Shown piece after piece: positions 1-7,028 of a DNA stretch of 20,611 bases. Below the pieces are notes generated by a model. That model saw nothing but the letters and a program-made list of their open reading frames with translations. It was not told the DNA's origin and ran no database searches. The DNA comes from Bacteroidales bacterium UBA5266 (GTDB taxonomy: Bacteria; Bacteroidota; Bacteroidia; Bacteroidales; WCHB1-69), in contig DHTG01000080.1 of assembly GCA_002411545.1 (NCBI GenBank), forward strand, positions 18,265-38,875. The letters run 5' to 3'. Numbering within the stretch: position 1 is the stretch's first letter; each line of letters starts with the position of its first letter. The position numbers and the translations under genes are program-made.

Positions 1-95
1 TTGGCGTTGAAGGAATATTTCGGGACGCGGTTATTTTGCCATAAAGGATCGTGCTCGTACATGAGTTCTCCAAATGGAGCATAGAGGAAGCCTTG
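1..95 (-). pseudogene. RHS-repeat-associated core fragment (partial, runs off left edge)
   Basis: Read on the minus strand, this stretch encodes GFLYAPFGELMYEHDPLW followed by a segment ending KYSFNA. The YxPFGE motif followed by about 20 residues and then a KYSFNAK-type block is the classic start of the RHS repeat-associated core domain of Rhs/YD-repeat proteins. The C-terminal continuation would lie left of position 1. The upstream sequence expected in an RHS protein, with YD repeats and the strand before YAPFGE, is absent. Instead the frame runs back through a GC-rich repeat (about 89-135) into unrelated AT-rich sequence and meets a stop codon at 248-246. An in-frame ATG exists at 239-237, but the peptide between it and the core does not look like protein. 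I read this as a 5'-truncated relic. Seen: the motif and the stop. Inferred: that the full gene was lost. Confidence 0.6.
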
Positions 96-135
96 TTTCC
101 TCCCCTCCCAACCTCCCCACTTGAAGCGAAGCGGA
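89..135. repeat. GC-rich interspersed repeat, copy 1
   Basis: This C-rich island (CCTCCCCTCCC, then ACCTCCCC, then GAAGCGAAGCGGAAAGC) abuts the RHS fragment exactly where RHS homology stops. Its edge sequence GCCTTGTTTC recurs at 11359-11368 at the edge of another GC-rich palindrome. Composition is very unlike the surrounding AT-rich DNA. It resembles the short palindromic intergenic repeats common in Bacteroidota genomes, although family membership is inferred from appearance only. Confidence 0.5.
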
Positions 136-231
136 AAGCATGAGTACCTTAATTTAAAATTCAAAAAGCTATACGAATAAATGGGGAGGAATTGCGTCCA
201 TAAGGATTTCAAGGGCTTAATAATTAGGAGA

Positions 232-474
232 TTATACATTATTGTTTATTTTTATTGCTTTTTGTATCTGATTTAGAACTTTATCTATTTCGTTAAAAAT
301 TTCTTTATGGCTAAAACGTAAAATTATTATTTCATATTGTTGTTTAACTGTAATCTCCTATCAATCATAGCAGGTAGTCAAGTCTCCCCATTTGGGGAGA
401 TTTAGAGGGGTGGGTAAGAGGCGAAATTGCGACACAGCACATTGAAACTTATTCCCGTTGTAGATAACACTCAT
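232..474 (-). pseudogene. Decayed DUF559 (Vsr-like) endonuclease gene, interrupted by a repeat
   Basis: The codons from 357 down to the stop at 234-232 encode a clear DUF559 C-terminus: QQYEIIILRFSHKEIFNEID followed by KVLNQIQKAIK, matching the family's 'GYxVLRFxNxEVxxNxxxVLxxI' ending. In the same frame, 80 codons upstream, an ATG at 474-472 begins MSVIYNGNKFQCAVSQFR, with a Bacteroidota -7 box just before it (495-502). Between them the catalytic core is missing. In its place are a GC-rich palindrome (371-410) and two adjacent in-frame stops (TGA 363-361, TAG 360-358). DUF559 proteins normally have about 110-130 residues; only about 80 codons remain. The C-terminal identification is solid. 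That the ATG segment is the original 5' end is inference from frame and promoter placement. Confidence 0.6.
371..410. repeat. GC-rich interspersed repeat, copy 2 (palindromic)
   Basis: The core CTCCCCATTTGGGGAG is a perfect inverted repeat, followed by ATTTAGAGGGGTGGG. It lies inside the decayed DUF559 gene and would encode a PTPLNLPKWGDL-like peptide on the minus strand. The composition contrasts sharply with flanking DNA. It resembles copy 1 (about 89-135) and the 11355-11396 element in being C/G-run palindromic, although the three are not identical. Confidence 0.55.
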
Positions 475-494
475 TTGTTTTTAATTTCGTTTTG

Positions 495-502
495 CAAAAA
501 TA
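495..502 (-). promoter_or_regulatory. Putative Bacteroidota -7 box (TATTTTTG), leftward
   Basis: The minus strand reads GTATTTTTGCAAAA, matching the TAnnTTTG -7 consensus of the Bacteroidota primary sigma factor. The same string occurs at 7004-7011 upstream of the TPR gene. A start near 489 would fall about 15 nt before the ATG of the decayed DUF559 gene. No good -33 TTTG was seen at the right distance. Confidence 0.4.
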
Positions 503-560
503 CTTTTTTTATGATAATGACCATTGTTTTTATGACGGTATTAAAATAATTTACAAGTTT

Positions 561-588
561 TTTAACCGCAGAGAGCCGCAAAGGTTTA
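561..588. repeat. Short degenerate 'accgcagag' repeat
   Basis: AACCGCAGAGAGCCGCAAAGG contains two diverged copies of a CCGCARAG unit. It resembles low-complexity intergenic relics seen in many Bacteroidota genomes. There is no coding potential around it. Confidence 0.3.
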
Positions 589-689
589 AAAAAGTTTTCA
601 GTTGTCAGTTTTTCAATGCGTTGACTTGCGACTATATGAATAATTCTATACTGATTTTTAATTCTTAATTGTTTTTAATCTGTGGGCGG

Positions 690-766
690 AAAAAGGACAA
701 AAAAGACACTAGGGACACCAAAGTAAGCAATTGCATTTCTGTCGTTCGTGTCGTTTAGTCCTTTTT
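690..766. repeat. Imperfect inverted repeat, arms ~26 nt
   Basis: The left arm (690-716) begins AAAAAGGACAAAAAAGACAC. The reverse complement of the right arm (741-766) begins AAAAAGGACTAAACGACAC. Most positions match across about 26 nt, with a 24-nt loop centred on GCAATTGC. There is no open frame. It could be an interspersed palindromic element or an RNA hairpin. There is no T-tract typical of a strong terminator. Confidence 0.5.
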
Positions 767-890
767 AGGATTTAGTCAGGAGGTGAATCCAAATCGCCCC
801 CTCACTGTTTTTTATGGATTTTATCGAACAATGATGATTAAAATATAAATAATGTTAAAAATAAAAATCAGCACCAAAAAAAATTATGCG

Positions 891-1089
891 GCAACCACCC
901 TCAAAAACATGCGCAACCACCCTCAAAAAGATGCAGCAGCTACCCTCAAAAACTTCCGCAACAAAGATCGGAAACTTGCGCAAGTTTTTCTAAAAACTTG
1001 CTTAACATTTTCTAAAAACTTGCTTATGTTTTTTAGGAGATTGCTGCATCTTTTTTTTGCTTTGGGTGCATCTTTTTTAGGCCCCTTGC
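891..1089. repeat. ~22-nt-period array forming a long inverted repeat
   Basis: Units starting with GC recur at about 891, 913, 936, 956, 978, 1000, 1022, 1043 and 1066, a step of 20-23 nt. Direct copies include GCAACCACCCTCAAAAA (891-907, 913-929) and TCTAAAAACTTGCTTA (989-1004, 1011-1026). The orientation flips near 990: GCAAGTTTTT (980-989) pairs with AAAAACTTGC (992-1001), and AAGATGCAGCA on the left is mirrored by TGCTGCATCTT on the right. A perfect 16-bp palindrome AAACTTGCGCAAGTTT sits at 972-987. An open frame of 100 codons (852-1154, +) covers it, but because the unit is not a multiple of three and the product is low-complexity, I do not call it as a gene. Everything here is visible directly; function is unknown. 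Confidence 0.7.
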
Positions 1090-1229
1090 TGTATGACATG
1101 CCAAAAAATGGTGGAAAAAACTCCTTAAAAAACTACATTGCTGATTTGCAATAGCATACAAAAGTATAAGAAAAATGAAAGATTTTTAATAAAAATAGCA
1201 TGTAAAAATGGGAAAAATTAAAAAAAGTT

Positions 1230-1249
1230 AAAAAAGGTCAAGCTTTTTT
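1230..1249. other. Weak A/T hairpin in intergenic DNA
   Basis: AAAAAAG (1230-1236) and CTTTTTT (1243-1249) form a small A-T stem with a 6-nt loop. It is too weak and AT-rich to be a convincing terminator, and no gene ends just before it. The rest of 1090-1440 shows nothing further except the promoter box below. Confidence 0.25.
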
Positions 1250-1394
1250 AGGCCTCGTCAGGTTTGAAATGAATTATAGGATTATGAGATTGAAGTCGCG
1301 AGTAAAAATTGAAGGCAAAAATATCCTTACAAATAATGAGCAATAGGTTTACTTTTCATTGCATATGGGGATAGGCTTATCGTTACAATGCTTC

Positions 1395-1402
1395 TATTTT
1401 TG
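1395..1402 (+). promoter_or_regulatory. Putative -7 box (TATTTTTG) for the TonB receptor
   Basis: TATTTTTG fits TAnnTTTG exactly. A start near 1409 would give a leader of about 35 nt to the first ATG (1445) or about 65 nt to the second (1475). No clear -33 element is visible. No riboswitch-like structure was seen upstream. Confidence 0.4.
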
Positions 1403-1444
1403 CCAAAGAAATTAAAAAGAAAAAATCGATAATTAACACCTTAT

Positions 1445-3763
1445 ATGAAAGAAATATTTAAAAGAAAAATAAAGATGAAAAAAACGAATAGTTTACTATC
1501 ATTATTAATGATAATTTATGCTGTTTCATCGGCACAAATGACCAACACGACCGATGCCAATATTGTAGGTCATGTGATTGATGCTGCCACTAAAAAACAT
1601 ATTCATTATGTAACCATTGCCATAAAAGGCACGACAATAGGAACTTTGAGCGATGCCTCTGGACATTATTATTTAAAAAACCTACCACTGGGAGAATACA
1701 CTTTAGTAGCATCTTATGTTGGATATGTAAGTGTTGAAAAAAAAGTTGAATTAATCAAAGGGAAAACCATAGAAGTGAATTTCGAATTAGAAGAGGATGT
1801 TTTATCCTTAAATAACGTGGTTGTTTCGGCCAATCGCAATGCTACTAATCGTCAGGAAGCTCCCAGTGTGGTGAATGTGATTAGTCCGAAGATGTTTGAA
1901 AATGTACAATCATTATGTTTAGCTGACGGTTTAAATTATCAATCCGGACTAAGGGTTGAAAGCAATTGTCAGAATTGTGGTTTTCCGCAGGTACGTATCA
2001 ATGGCTTAGAAGGACCTTATTCACAGATTTTGATTGATAGCCGAGCCATCAGTAGTGCGTTGGCCGGAGTGTATGGCTTAGAACAAATTCCGGTCAATAT
2101 GATAGAACGAGTAGAAGTGGTGAGGGGAGGAGGTTCGGCTACTTTCGGTTCCAATGCCATTGCCGGCACCATCAATATTATCACCAAAGAACCTAAAATC
2201 AATGCAGTATGTTTAAAAAATACGACTCAACTCATAGGGTTCAATGCTATAGATGTTAATAACACCTTGAATGCTTCGGTCGTATCGAATAAAAATAAGG
2301 CGGGAGTAACCTTGTTTGCCGGTGCACGTCAAAGGGGAGCCTATGATGCCAACGAGGATGGTTTTTCCGAAATTGGTAAAATAAATAATAAAAATTTAGG
2401 TATGCGAGGCTATTGGCATCTGAACGATCATGGTAAACTAACGTTCGAATATCATACCATTCGTGAGTTTCGTCGGGGCGGTAATTTATTGCATTTGCCG
2501 GCACACGAAGCCGATATAGCCGAACAAACCGAACATGATATTCATACAGCAGGAATTACCTACGATCTTTTTCTCGATAATAGAAAGCATTGGTTGCAGT
2601 TATATGCATCCTTACAACATATCGACCGTCAAAGTTATTACGGTTCAGGAAAAGATTTAAATGCCTACGGTACAACCAAAGATTTGGCCAATGTAGATGG
2701 AATACAATATGTGTTGAGTATGAAAAAATGTTTATTTATGCCTGCTACTCTTACTTCGGGAATGGAGATAAGTTATAATTCTTTACTTGATAAGATGTTG
2801 GGTTATAATCGTACTATTGATCAAAAAGCATTGATCTACAGTGTATTTTTACAAAATGAGTGGTCGAATCGTAAGCTAAGTTTGTTGGTGGGTGCCCGTA
2901 TGGATAAACACAATTTAATACAACATCCGATTGTTAGCCCTAGGCTAAATCTACGCTATGCCCCTCATAAAAACATCACCTTACGTGCCGGTTATGCCGC
3001 TGGTTTTAGAGCTCCTCAAGCCTATGACGAAGATTTACACGTTACCGCTGTAGGTGGGGGTGTGTCGCTCATTCGGATTGACCCCGACTTAAAACCTGAA
3101 CGTTCCAACAGTGTAAATGCTTCGATAAATTTCAATAAGAAATTTGAAGAGTGGATGTTGGATGTGCTATTAGAGGCTTTTTATACGGATTTACATCATG
3201 TATTTCTTTTGGAAGAAGTGGGTAGAGATATTAATGACAACCTGATACTTGAACGTAGAAACGGTTCAGGAGCCAGTGTCAAAGGATTTAATTTGGAAGG
3301 AAATATAGCTCCTCATAAGAAAATCAATGTGCAATTCGGGTTTACCTATCAACAAAGCCGATACAAAAAAGCGGAACAATGGAGCGAATCGGTCGAAGCC
3401 CAGAAAATTATGTTTCGTTCGCCCGACACCTATGGTTTTCTGGCCATGGTTTATGAACCTACCAAAGGATTTGATATAGCCTTATCAGGTACGTATACGG
3501 GAAGTATGTTGATACAACATTTTGCAGGTTATATTCCGATGGATAAAGAAGAGCAAACACCTGATTTTTTCGATATGAATGTTAAACTATCCTATGATAT
3601 TGAATTAAAAGAGAAAATGATATTGCAAATAAACGGAGGAATGAAAAATATATTGAATTCATATCAGAAAGATTTCGACAAAGGGGAATTACGCGATGCC
3701 GGTTATATTTACGGTCCGTCTTTACCGCGAACGGCATTTATCGGATTATCGTTTAATATATAA
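1445..3763 (+). CDS. TonB-dependent outer-membrane receptor with CxxC in the plug
   Basis: This is an outer-membrane active transporter driven by TonB-ExbBD; its substrate is unknown. Visible in order: a signal peptide (best as MKKTNSLLSLLMIIYAVSSAQ, which would make ATG 1475 the true start rather than 1445); a carboxypeptidase-regulatory-like beta-sandwich (about 38-118); a TonB-box-like VVVSA (about 126-129); and a plug (about 135-248) with the family motifs QVRINGLEGPYSQILIDSR and IERVEVVRGGGSATFGSNAI. A 22-strand-type barrel follows, containing GYAAGFRAPQAYDEDLH and ending in FIGLSFNI. The plug carries NCQNCG (Cys175 and Cys178), typical of one Bacteroidota receptor subgroup and possibly metal-binding or disulfide-forming. 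The length of 772 residues is normal. It is monocistronic and convergent with the OmpA gene. A metal, heme or cofactor substrate is possible but unproven. Confidence 0.93.
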   Translation: MKEIFKRKIKMKKTNSLLSLLMIIYAVSSAQMTNTTDANIVGHVIDAATKKHIHYVTIAIKGTTIGTLSDASGHYYLKNLPLGEYTLVASYVGYVSVEKKVELIKGKTIEVNFELEEDVLSLNNVVVSANRNATNRQEAPSVVNVISPKMFENVQSLCLADGLNYQSGLRVESNCQNCGFPQVRINGLEGPYSQILIDSRAISSALAGVYGLEQIPVNMIERVEVVRGGGSATFGSNAIAGTINIITKEPKINAVCLKNTTQLIGFNAIDVNNTLNASVVSNKNKAGVTLFAGARQRGAYDANEDGFSEIGKINNKNLGMRGYWHLNDHGKLTFEYHTIREFRRGGNLLHLPAHEADIAEQTEHDIHTAGITYDLFLDNRKHWLQLYASLQHIDRQSYYGSGKDLNAYGTTKDLANVDGIQYVLSMKKCLFMPATLTSGMEISYNSLLDKMLGYNRTIDQKALIYSVFLQNEWSNRKLSLLVGARMDKHNLIQHPIVSPRLNLRYAPHKNITLRAGYAAGFRAPQAYDEDLHVTAVGGGVSLIRIDPDLKPERSNSVNASINFNKKFEEWMLDVLLEAFYTDLHHVFLLEEVGRDINDNLILERRNGSGASVKGFNLEGNIAPHKKINVQFGFTYQQSRYKKAEQWSESVEAQKIMFRSPDTYGFLAMVYEPTKGFDIALSGTYTGSMLIQHFAGYIPMDKEEQTPDFFDMNVKLSYDIELKEKMILQINGGMKNILNSYQKDFDKGELRDAGYIYGPSLPRTAFIGLSFNI

Positions 3764-3772
3764 ATCAACACG

Positions 3773-3834
3773 TTGGGAAATAATATGTTATATCCCAATA
3801 ATATTGTCAATAAAGGACACAACATGTTATGTCC
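3773..3834. terminator. Two dyads between convergent genes (bidirectional terminator candidate)
   Basis: Between the stops of the receptor (3763) and the OmpA gene (3842) lie TTGGGA...TCCCAA (3773-3778 / 3793-3798) and a near-perfect 20-nt palindrome GGACACAACATGTTATGTCC (3815-3834). The two share the direct repeat ATGTTATRTCCC (3785-3796 and 3824-3835). No long T-tract follows either. The convergent position suggests transcription termination on both strands; a protein-binding site is the alternative. Confidence 0.45.
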
Positions 3835-3841
3835 CTACGAT

Positions 3842-5848
3842 TTATTTAATGATTTTAAATTCCGTACGTCGGTTTTTCTGGCGTCCTTCTTCGGTGGTGT
3901 TAGGGGCGATGGGTTTTTCAAAACCATAGCCTACGCTGGTGAGTCTTTCATTGGCAATACCTTTTTCGATTAAATAGTCCACGACAGCTTTGGCTCTTTC
4001 GAGCGAAAGTTTGTTGTTAACAGCAGCCGAGCCCACATTGTCGGTATGACCCGAAATCTCGACATGAAGTTTAGGATTTTCCGTTAATAGGAGATAGATG
4101 TTTTCCAATTCGGCTATAGACTCCTTAAGTAAGGTTGCTTTGTTGAATTCGAAGAATATATTATTGAGCACGATTTCTTTACCTACGGCTAATTTTTTCA
4201 GTTCTATGATTTGTTCTATCTCTTGGTATTTGGCAGTGTCGGGAAGGTTGAAATTTTCGGAATGAAAAAGATAACCTTCGGTTTTAAGGTTTACACTATA
4301 ATTTTTTCCGGAGGGAAGGGATAAGAGGAAACGTCCGCTTTGGTCGTTTGATTCGAAAGAGGCTAAACGTTCGTTCTTTTCAAGGTCGTAGAGGTCGATT
4401 TTAGCATAGAGGGGCTTTTTCGTTTCTTCGTCAATAACAATGCCTTTGAGCAGAGTGAGTTTAGGGGAATCTATGGCTATGGTTTTGATTTCCTTGTTTT
4501 CAATAAAAGGTTTAAGCCCATCAGATAACAAATTATCTTCTGTATAGTACACAAATTGTTTTTCCGGTCCGAGGAAGGTGATTTTGTAGATGTCTTTTCC
4601 GCCTAATCCTCCTTTTTTATTGGAAGCGTAATAACCGGTTTTATTATCCGCAGTAATGGTAAAATTCATATCATCGCCGGGAGTATTTATCGGATATCCC
4701 AGATTGACAGGTTTGGACCATTGACCGTTTTCGAAGGTAGCATAGTAGATGTCGTAGCCACCCATGCCCTCGTGACCGTTGGAACTGAAATAAATGGTTT
4801 TCCCGTCGGGATGGGCAAATACGCATTTTTCTTCGTACACGGTGTTGATGACAGGTCCTAAGTTTTCGATATGGCTGTATTTTCCTTTACGGTCTAAGGT
4901 AGCTTTGTAGATATCATGTTTTCCTTGTCCATTTTTTCTGTCGGAACAAAAGTAAACGATTTTGCCATCGTAGGTATAAGAAGCCGAAATCTCGTGTGAA
5001 TCGTCGTTGTTAATGGGAGTTAAAGGTTTAGGTCGTTGGAACTTATTATTTTTCATGGTCGATTCAAACAAATCGCCGTTGTTATCGATGCTATAGGTGA
5101 TGATTTTAAGGCCGTCGTGCGATAGTCCTTGTACGGCATTGTGTGTTTTCGAATTCAGCTCATCCACAATCATTGCTTTGCTCCAGATATCGTTACTGTC
5201 TCTTTCGGAGACATATATATTTTCAAAGAATTTTCCGTCCAGAGCGTAATCGATTTTTTTTCCGTCTCTGCGTGAAGTGAAATACATGGTATGACCGTCG
5301 GCCGTGATAGTAGGGTTGTAATCTTCATAGGGAGAGTTGATGTTGGCACCTATATTATCGATGAAACAACGAATTTGTTGTTCAAGCATTTTTTCCCCAA
5401 ACCTACATTCCTCGATGTATTTTGTTTTCTCATCGTGTTTGGTTTGAGCTTTGTTGTAATAATAGATAGCTGTATCGAAATGCATATAGTAATGATACAA
5501 GCGTCCCATATAAAAATGCATGTCGAGATGTAATGAGGAGTCGAGTTGAAATGCTTTATTTAGGAAGGGAAATCCTTCTTCGATTTCGGTAAGATTAAGG
5601 TAGCAAAGAAAGATTTGATAGTTTAAGTCGGCGTTTCTATCGTTGAAATGCTGAGCCTCTAGATAGGCATTCACTGCTTCTCGATATAGTTGGTTCTTGA
5701 AATATTTATCGCCGGTTTTTATGTTTGAAACAGCGGAACGTAAAGCCTTCTTGCTGTCGGGGAAATTGATTTTGCTAAATGCTATATTTTGGGTATTCGC
5801 AAAGGAAAGCAAGGAGAAAAGGTATAAAGCGATGGATAATTTTTTCAT
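3842..5848 (-). CDS. PorE-like TPR / PD40 propeller / CRD / OmpA envelope protein
   Basis: This is a periplasmic or outer-membrane protein expected to grip peptidoglycan. In order: signal peptide (about 1-19, cleaved near NTQ); TPR helices (about 44-140); PD40/WD40-like blades (about 165-425), recognisable by repeated DGxxxYFxSxR and GGYDIYxA motifs; a carboxypeptidase-regulatory-like domain (about 465-530); and an OmpA C-terminal domain (about 555-668) with the peptidoglycan-contact residues Asp603 (SGHTDN) and Arg618 (LSLERAK). This domain order is that of PorE (PG1058 in Porphyromonas gingivalis), a type IX secretion component. However, Bacteroidota carry several paralogs of this shape, and no lipobox cysteine is visible here, so the symbol is withheld. 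It lies 19 nt downstream of the TPR gene and is probably cotranscribed with it. Confidence 0.9.
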   Translation of the reverse strand: MKKLSIALYLFSLLSFANTQNIAFSKINFPDSKKALRSAVSNIKTGDKYFKNQLYREAVNAYLEAQHFNDRNADLNYQIFLCYLNLTEIEEGFPFLNKAFQLDSSLHLDMHFYMGRLYHYYMHFDTAIYYYNKAQTKHDEKTKYIEECRFGEKMLEQQIRCFIDNIGANINSPYEDYNPTITADGHTMYFTSRRDGKKIDYALDGKFFENIYVSERDSNDIWSKAMIVDELNSKTHNAVQGLSHDGLKIITYSIDNNGDLFESTMKNNKFQRPKPLTPINNDDSHEISASYTYDGKIVYFCSDRKNGQGKHDIYKATLDRKGKYSHIENLGPVINTVYEEKCVFAHPDGKTIYFSSNGHEGMGGYDIYYATFENGQWSKPVNLGYPINTPGDDMNFTITADNKTGYYASNKKGGLGGKDIYKITFLGPEKQFVYYTEDNLLSDGLKPFIENKEIKTIAIDSPKLTLLKGIVIDEETKKPLYAKIDLYDLEKNERLASFESNDQSGRFLLSLPSGKNYSVNLKTEGYLFHSENFNLPDTAKYQEIEQIIELKKLAVGKEIVLNNIFFEFNKATLLKESIAELENIYLLLTENPKLHVEISGHTDNVGSAAVNNKLSLERAKAVVDYLIEKGIANERLTSVGYGFEKPIAPNTTEEGRQKNRRTEFKIIK

Positions 5849-5867
5849 AAAAATAAGATTTGACGGG

Positions 5868-6917
5868 TTAAGGTTTACATTGGTTATTAAGGTAGTTTTT
5901 AGCAGCTTCTACTCCTAGTTCAGCGGCTTTTTCCCAATCTTGGCAAGCTCCTTCCGCATCGCGTAACATTTCTTTTGTATTGCCTCTATGGAGGTAATTT
6001 ATGCCATCGGAAGGTATACGTTCAATCAAAGTATTGAAATCGTTAATGGCTTCTTGATACTGTTTTGCCTTGTAGTAAGCGATGCCTCGGTTACTCAAAG
6101 CAGGATAGTAGTCGTTTTTTATTTCCAGGCATAAGCTAAAGTCTTTGATAGCGCCGGCATAATCTTTTGTTTCCATTTTTGCCACCCCACGGTTATTCAA
6201 TGCGAGGTAGTAATTAGGATTTAGGCTTAAAGCTTGACTATAATCTTGAATGGCTTCAGTAAATTTTTCAAGTTTTAAATAGATGCTGCCACGATTGCTA
6301 TAGTAAATAGAATTTTTCTCCATGAGTATGGCTCTTGCATAATCTTCCAAGGCTTTTTCATTATTGCCCAACATCCGATGTGCACTGGCTCTGTCGTTGT
6401 AAGCATGTGAAAAAGCCGGTTGTAGATGGATGGTCCTGGATAAATTATAAATTGCTTCTTCATACTCTTTTAATGCAAAATGTATCTGGCTTTTGAGGTA
6501 ATAGGCACTGAAAAAGTTGGGATTTTGTTGTATACAAAGGTTGAGGTATTGAGTAGCCGAATCTTTTATTTCATTTTGGTAATAGATTTCAGCAATTAAA
6601 TAGTAGGCTGTGTCTTTTCTATCGTTTACCAATACATAATCATGTAAGGTTTGGATAGCATCCATATAGGTGGTGTTTTCTTTTTGAATATGAGAAAGTA
6701 AGAAATAAGCGTCCGAAAAATGAATATCTTCGAGGATAGAGAGTTGCAGGTATTTGATAGCTTCGATGTAGTTTGCTGATTCAAAACTTTTCACACCACT
6801 GTTATAAAGCTGTTCCGCTTTATGTTCCGTTGATTCAATCACAATAATACTGTCGGTTTGTGCAAAACCGTGATGAGACATAGCAAAGATAAAAAGGGCA
6901 AGCATGAGATTTTTCAT
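5868..6917 (-). CDS. Exported tetratricopeptide-repeat protein
   Basis: This 349-residue protein has an N-terminal signal (MKNLMLALFIFAMSHHGFAQ) followed by about eight TPRs filling residues 32-340, with repeated 'A..NRG.A....Y..AI.DF..' spacing. The last unit, GACQDWEKAAELGVEAAKNY, has the Sel1-like ending common to Bacteroidota TPR proteins. TPR superhelices bind other proteins; no catalytic domain is present, so a periplasmic scaffold role is inferred. It is the first gene of a two-gene unit with the PorE-like OmpA gene (19 nt gap), which suggests the two work on the same envelope assembly. A -7 box for the unit lies at 7004-7011. Confidence 0.9.
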   Translation of the reverse strand: MKNLMLALFIFAMSHHGFAQTDSIIVIESTEHKAEQLYNSGVKSFESANYIEAIKYLQLSILEDIHFSDAYFLLSHIQKENTTYMDAIQTLHDYVLVNDRKDTAYYLIAEIYYQNEIKDSATQYLNLCIQQNPNFFSAYYLKSQIHFALKEYEEAIYNLSRTIHLQPAFSHAYNDRASAHRMLGNNEKALEDYARAILMEKNSIYYSNRGSIYLKLEKFTEAIQDYSQALSLNPNYYLALNNRGVAKMETKDYAGAIKDFSLCLEIKNDYYPALSNRGIAYYKAKQYQEAINDFNTLIERIPSDGINYLHRGNTKEMLRDAEGACQDWEKAAELGVEAAKNYLNNQCKP

Positions 6918-7003
6918 TTTTTGCGATGTTTAAGTGTATCTAAAAAGAAGCAAATTGTTAAAGGAGTATAAAATACAATGGGTCTATACCGTGATTTTTT
7001 TTG

Positions 7004-7011
7004 CAAAAATA
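7004..7011 (-). promoter_or_regulatory. Putative -7 box (TATTTTTG) for the TPR-OmpA unit
   Basis: The minus strand reads GTATTTTTGCAAAA, identical to the string at 490-503 and matching TAnnTTTG. A start near 6997 gives a leader of about 80 nt before ATG 6917, longer than usual. It lies just past the kinase stop codon. Confidence 0.4.
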
Positions 7012-7028
7012 CAATCTTTTTTAATCAA

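Noticed and set aside
891..1089. CRISPR-like array
   Set aside because: Units are contiguous and diverge gradually, with no constant repeat separated by unique spacers, the orientation reverses, and no cas genes are present.
852..1154. A 100-codon plus-strand open frame (MLKIKISTKK...)
   Set aside because: It is made of the 22-nt repeat array, whose unit is not a multiple of three; the product is low-complexity and no promoter or family was recognised.
1250..1444. Cobalamin riboswitch upstream of the first TonB receptor
   Set aside because: No B12-box-like conserved segment or suitable stem set could be seen.
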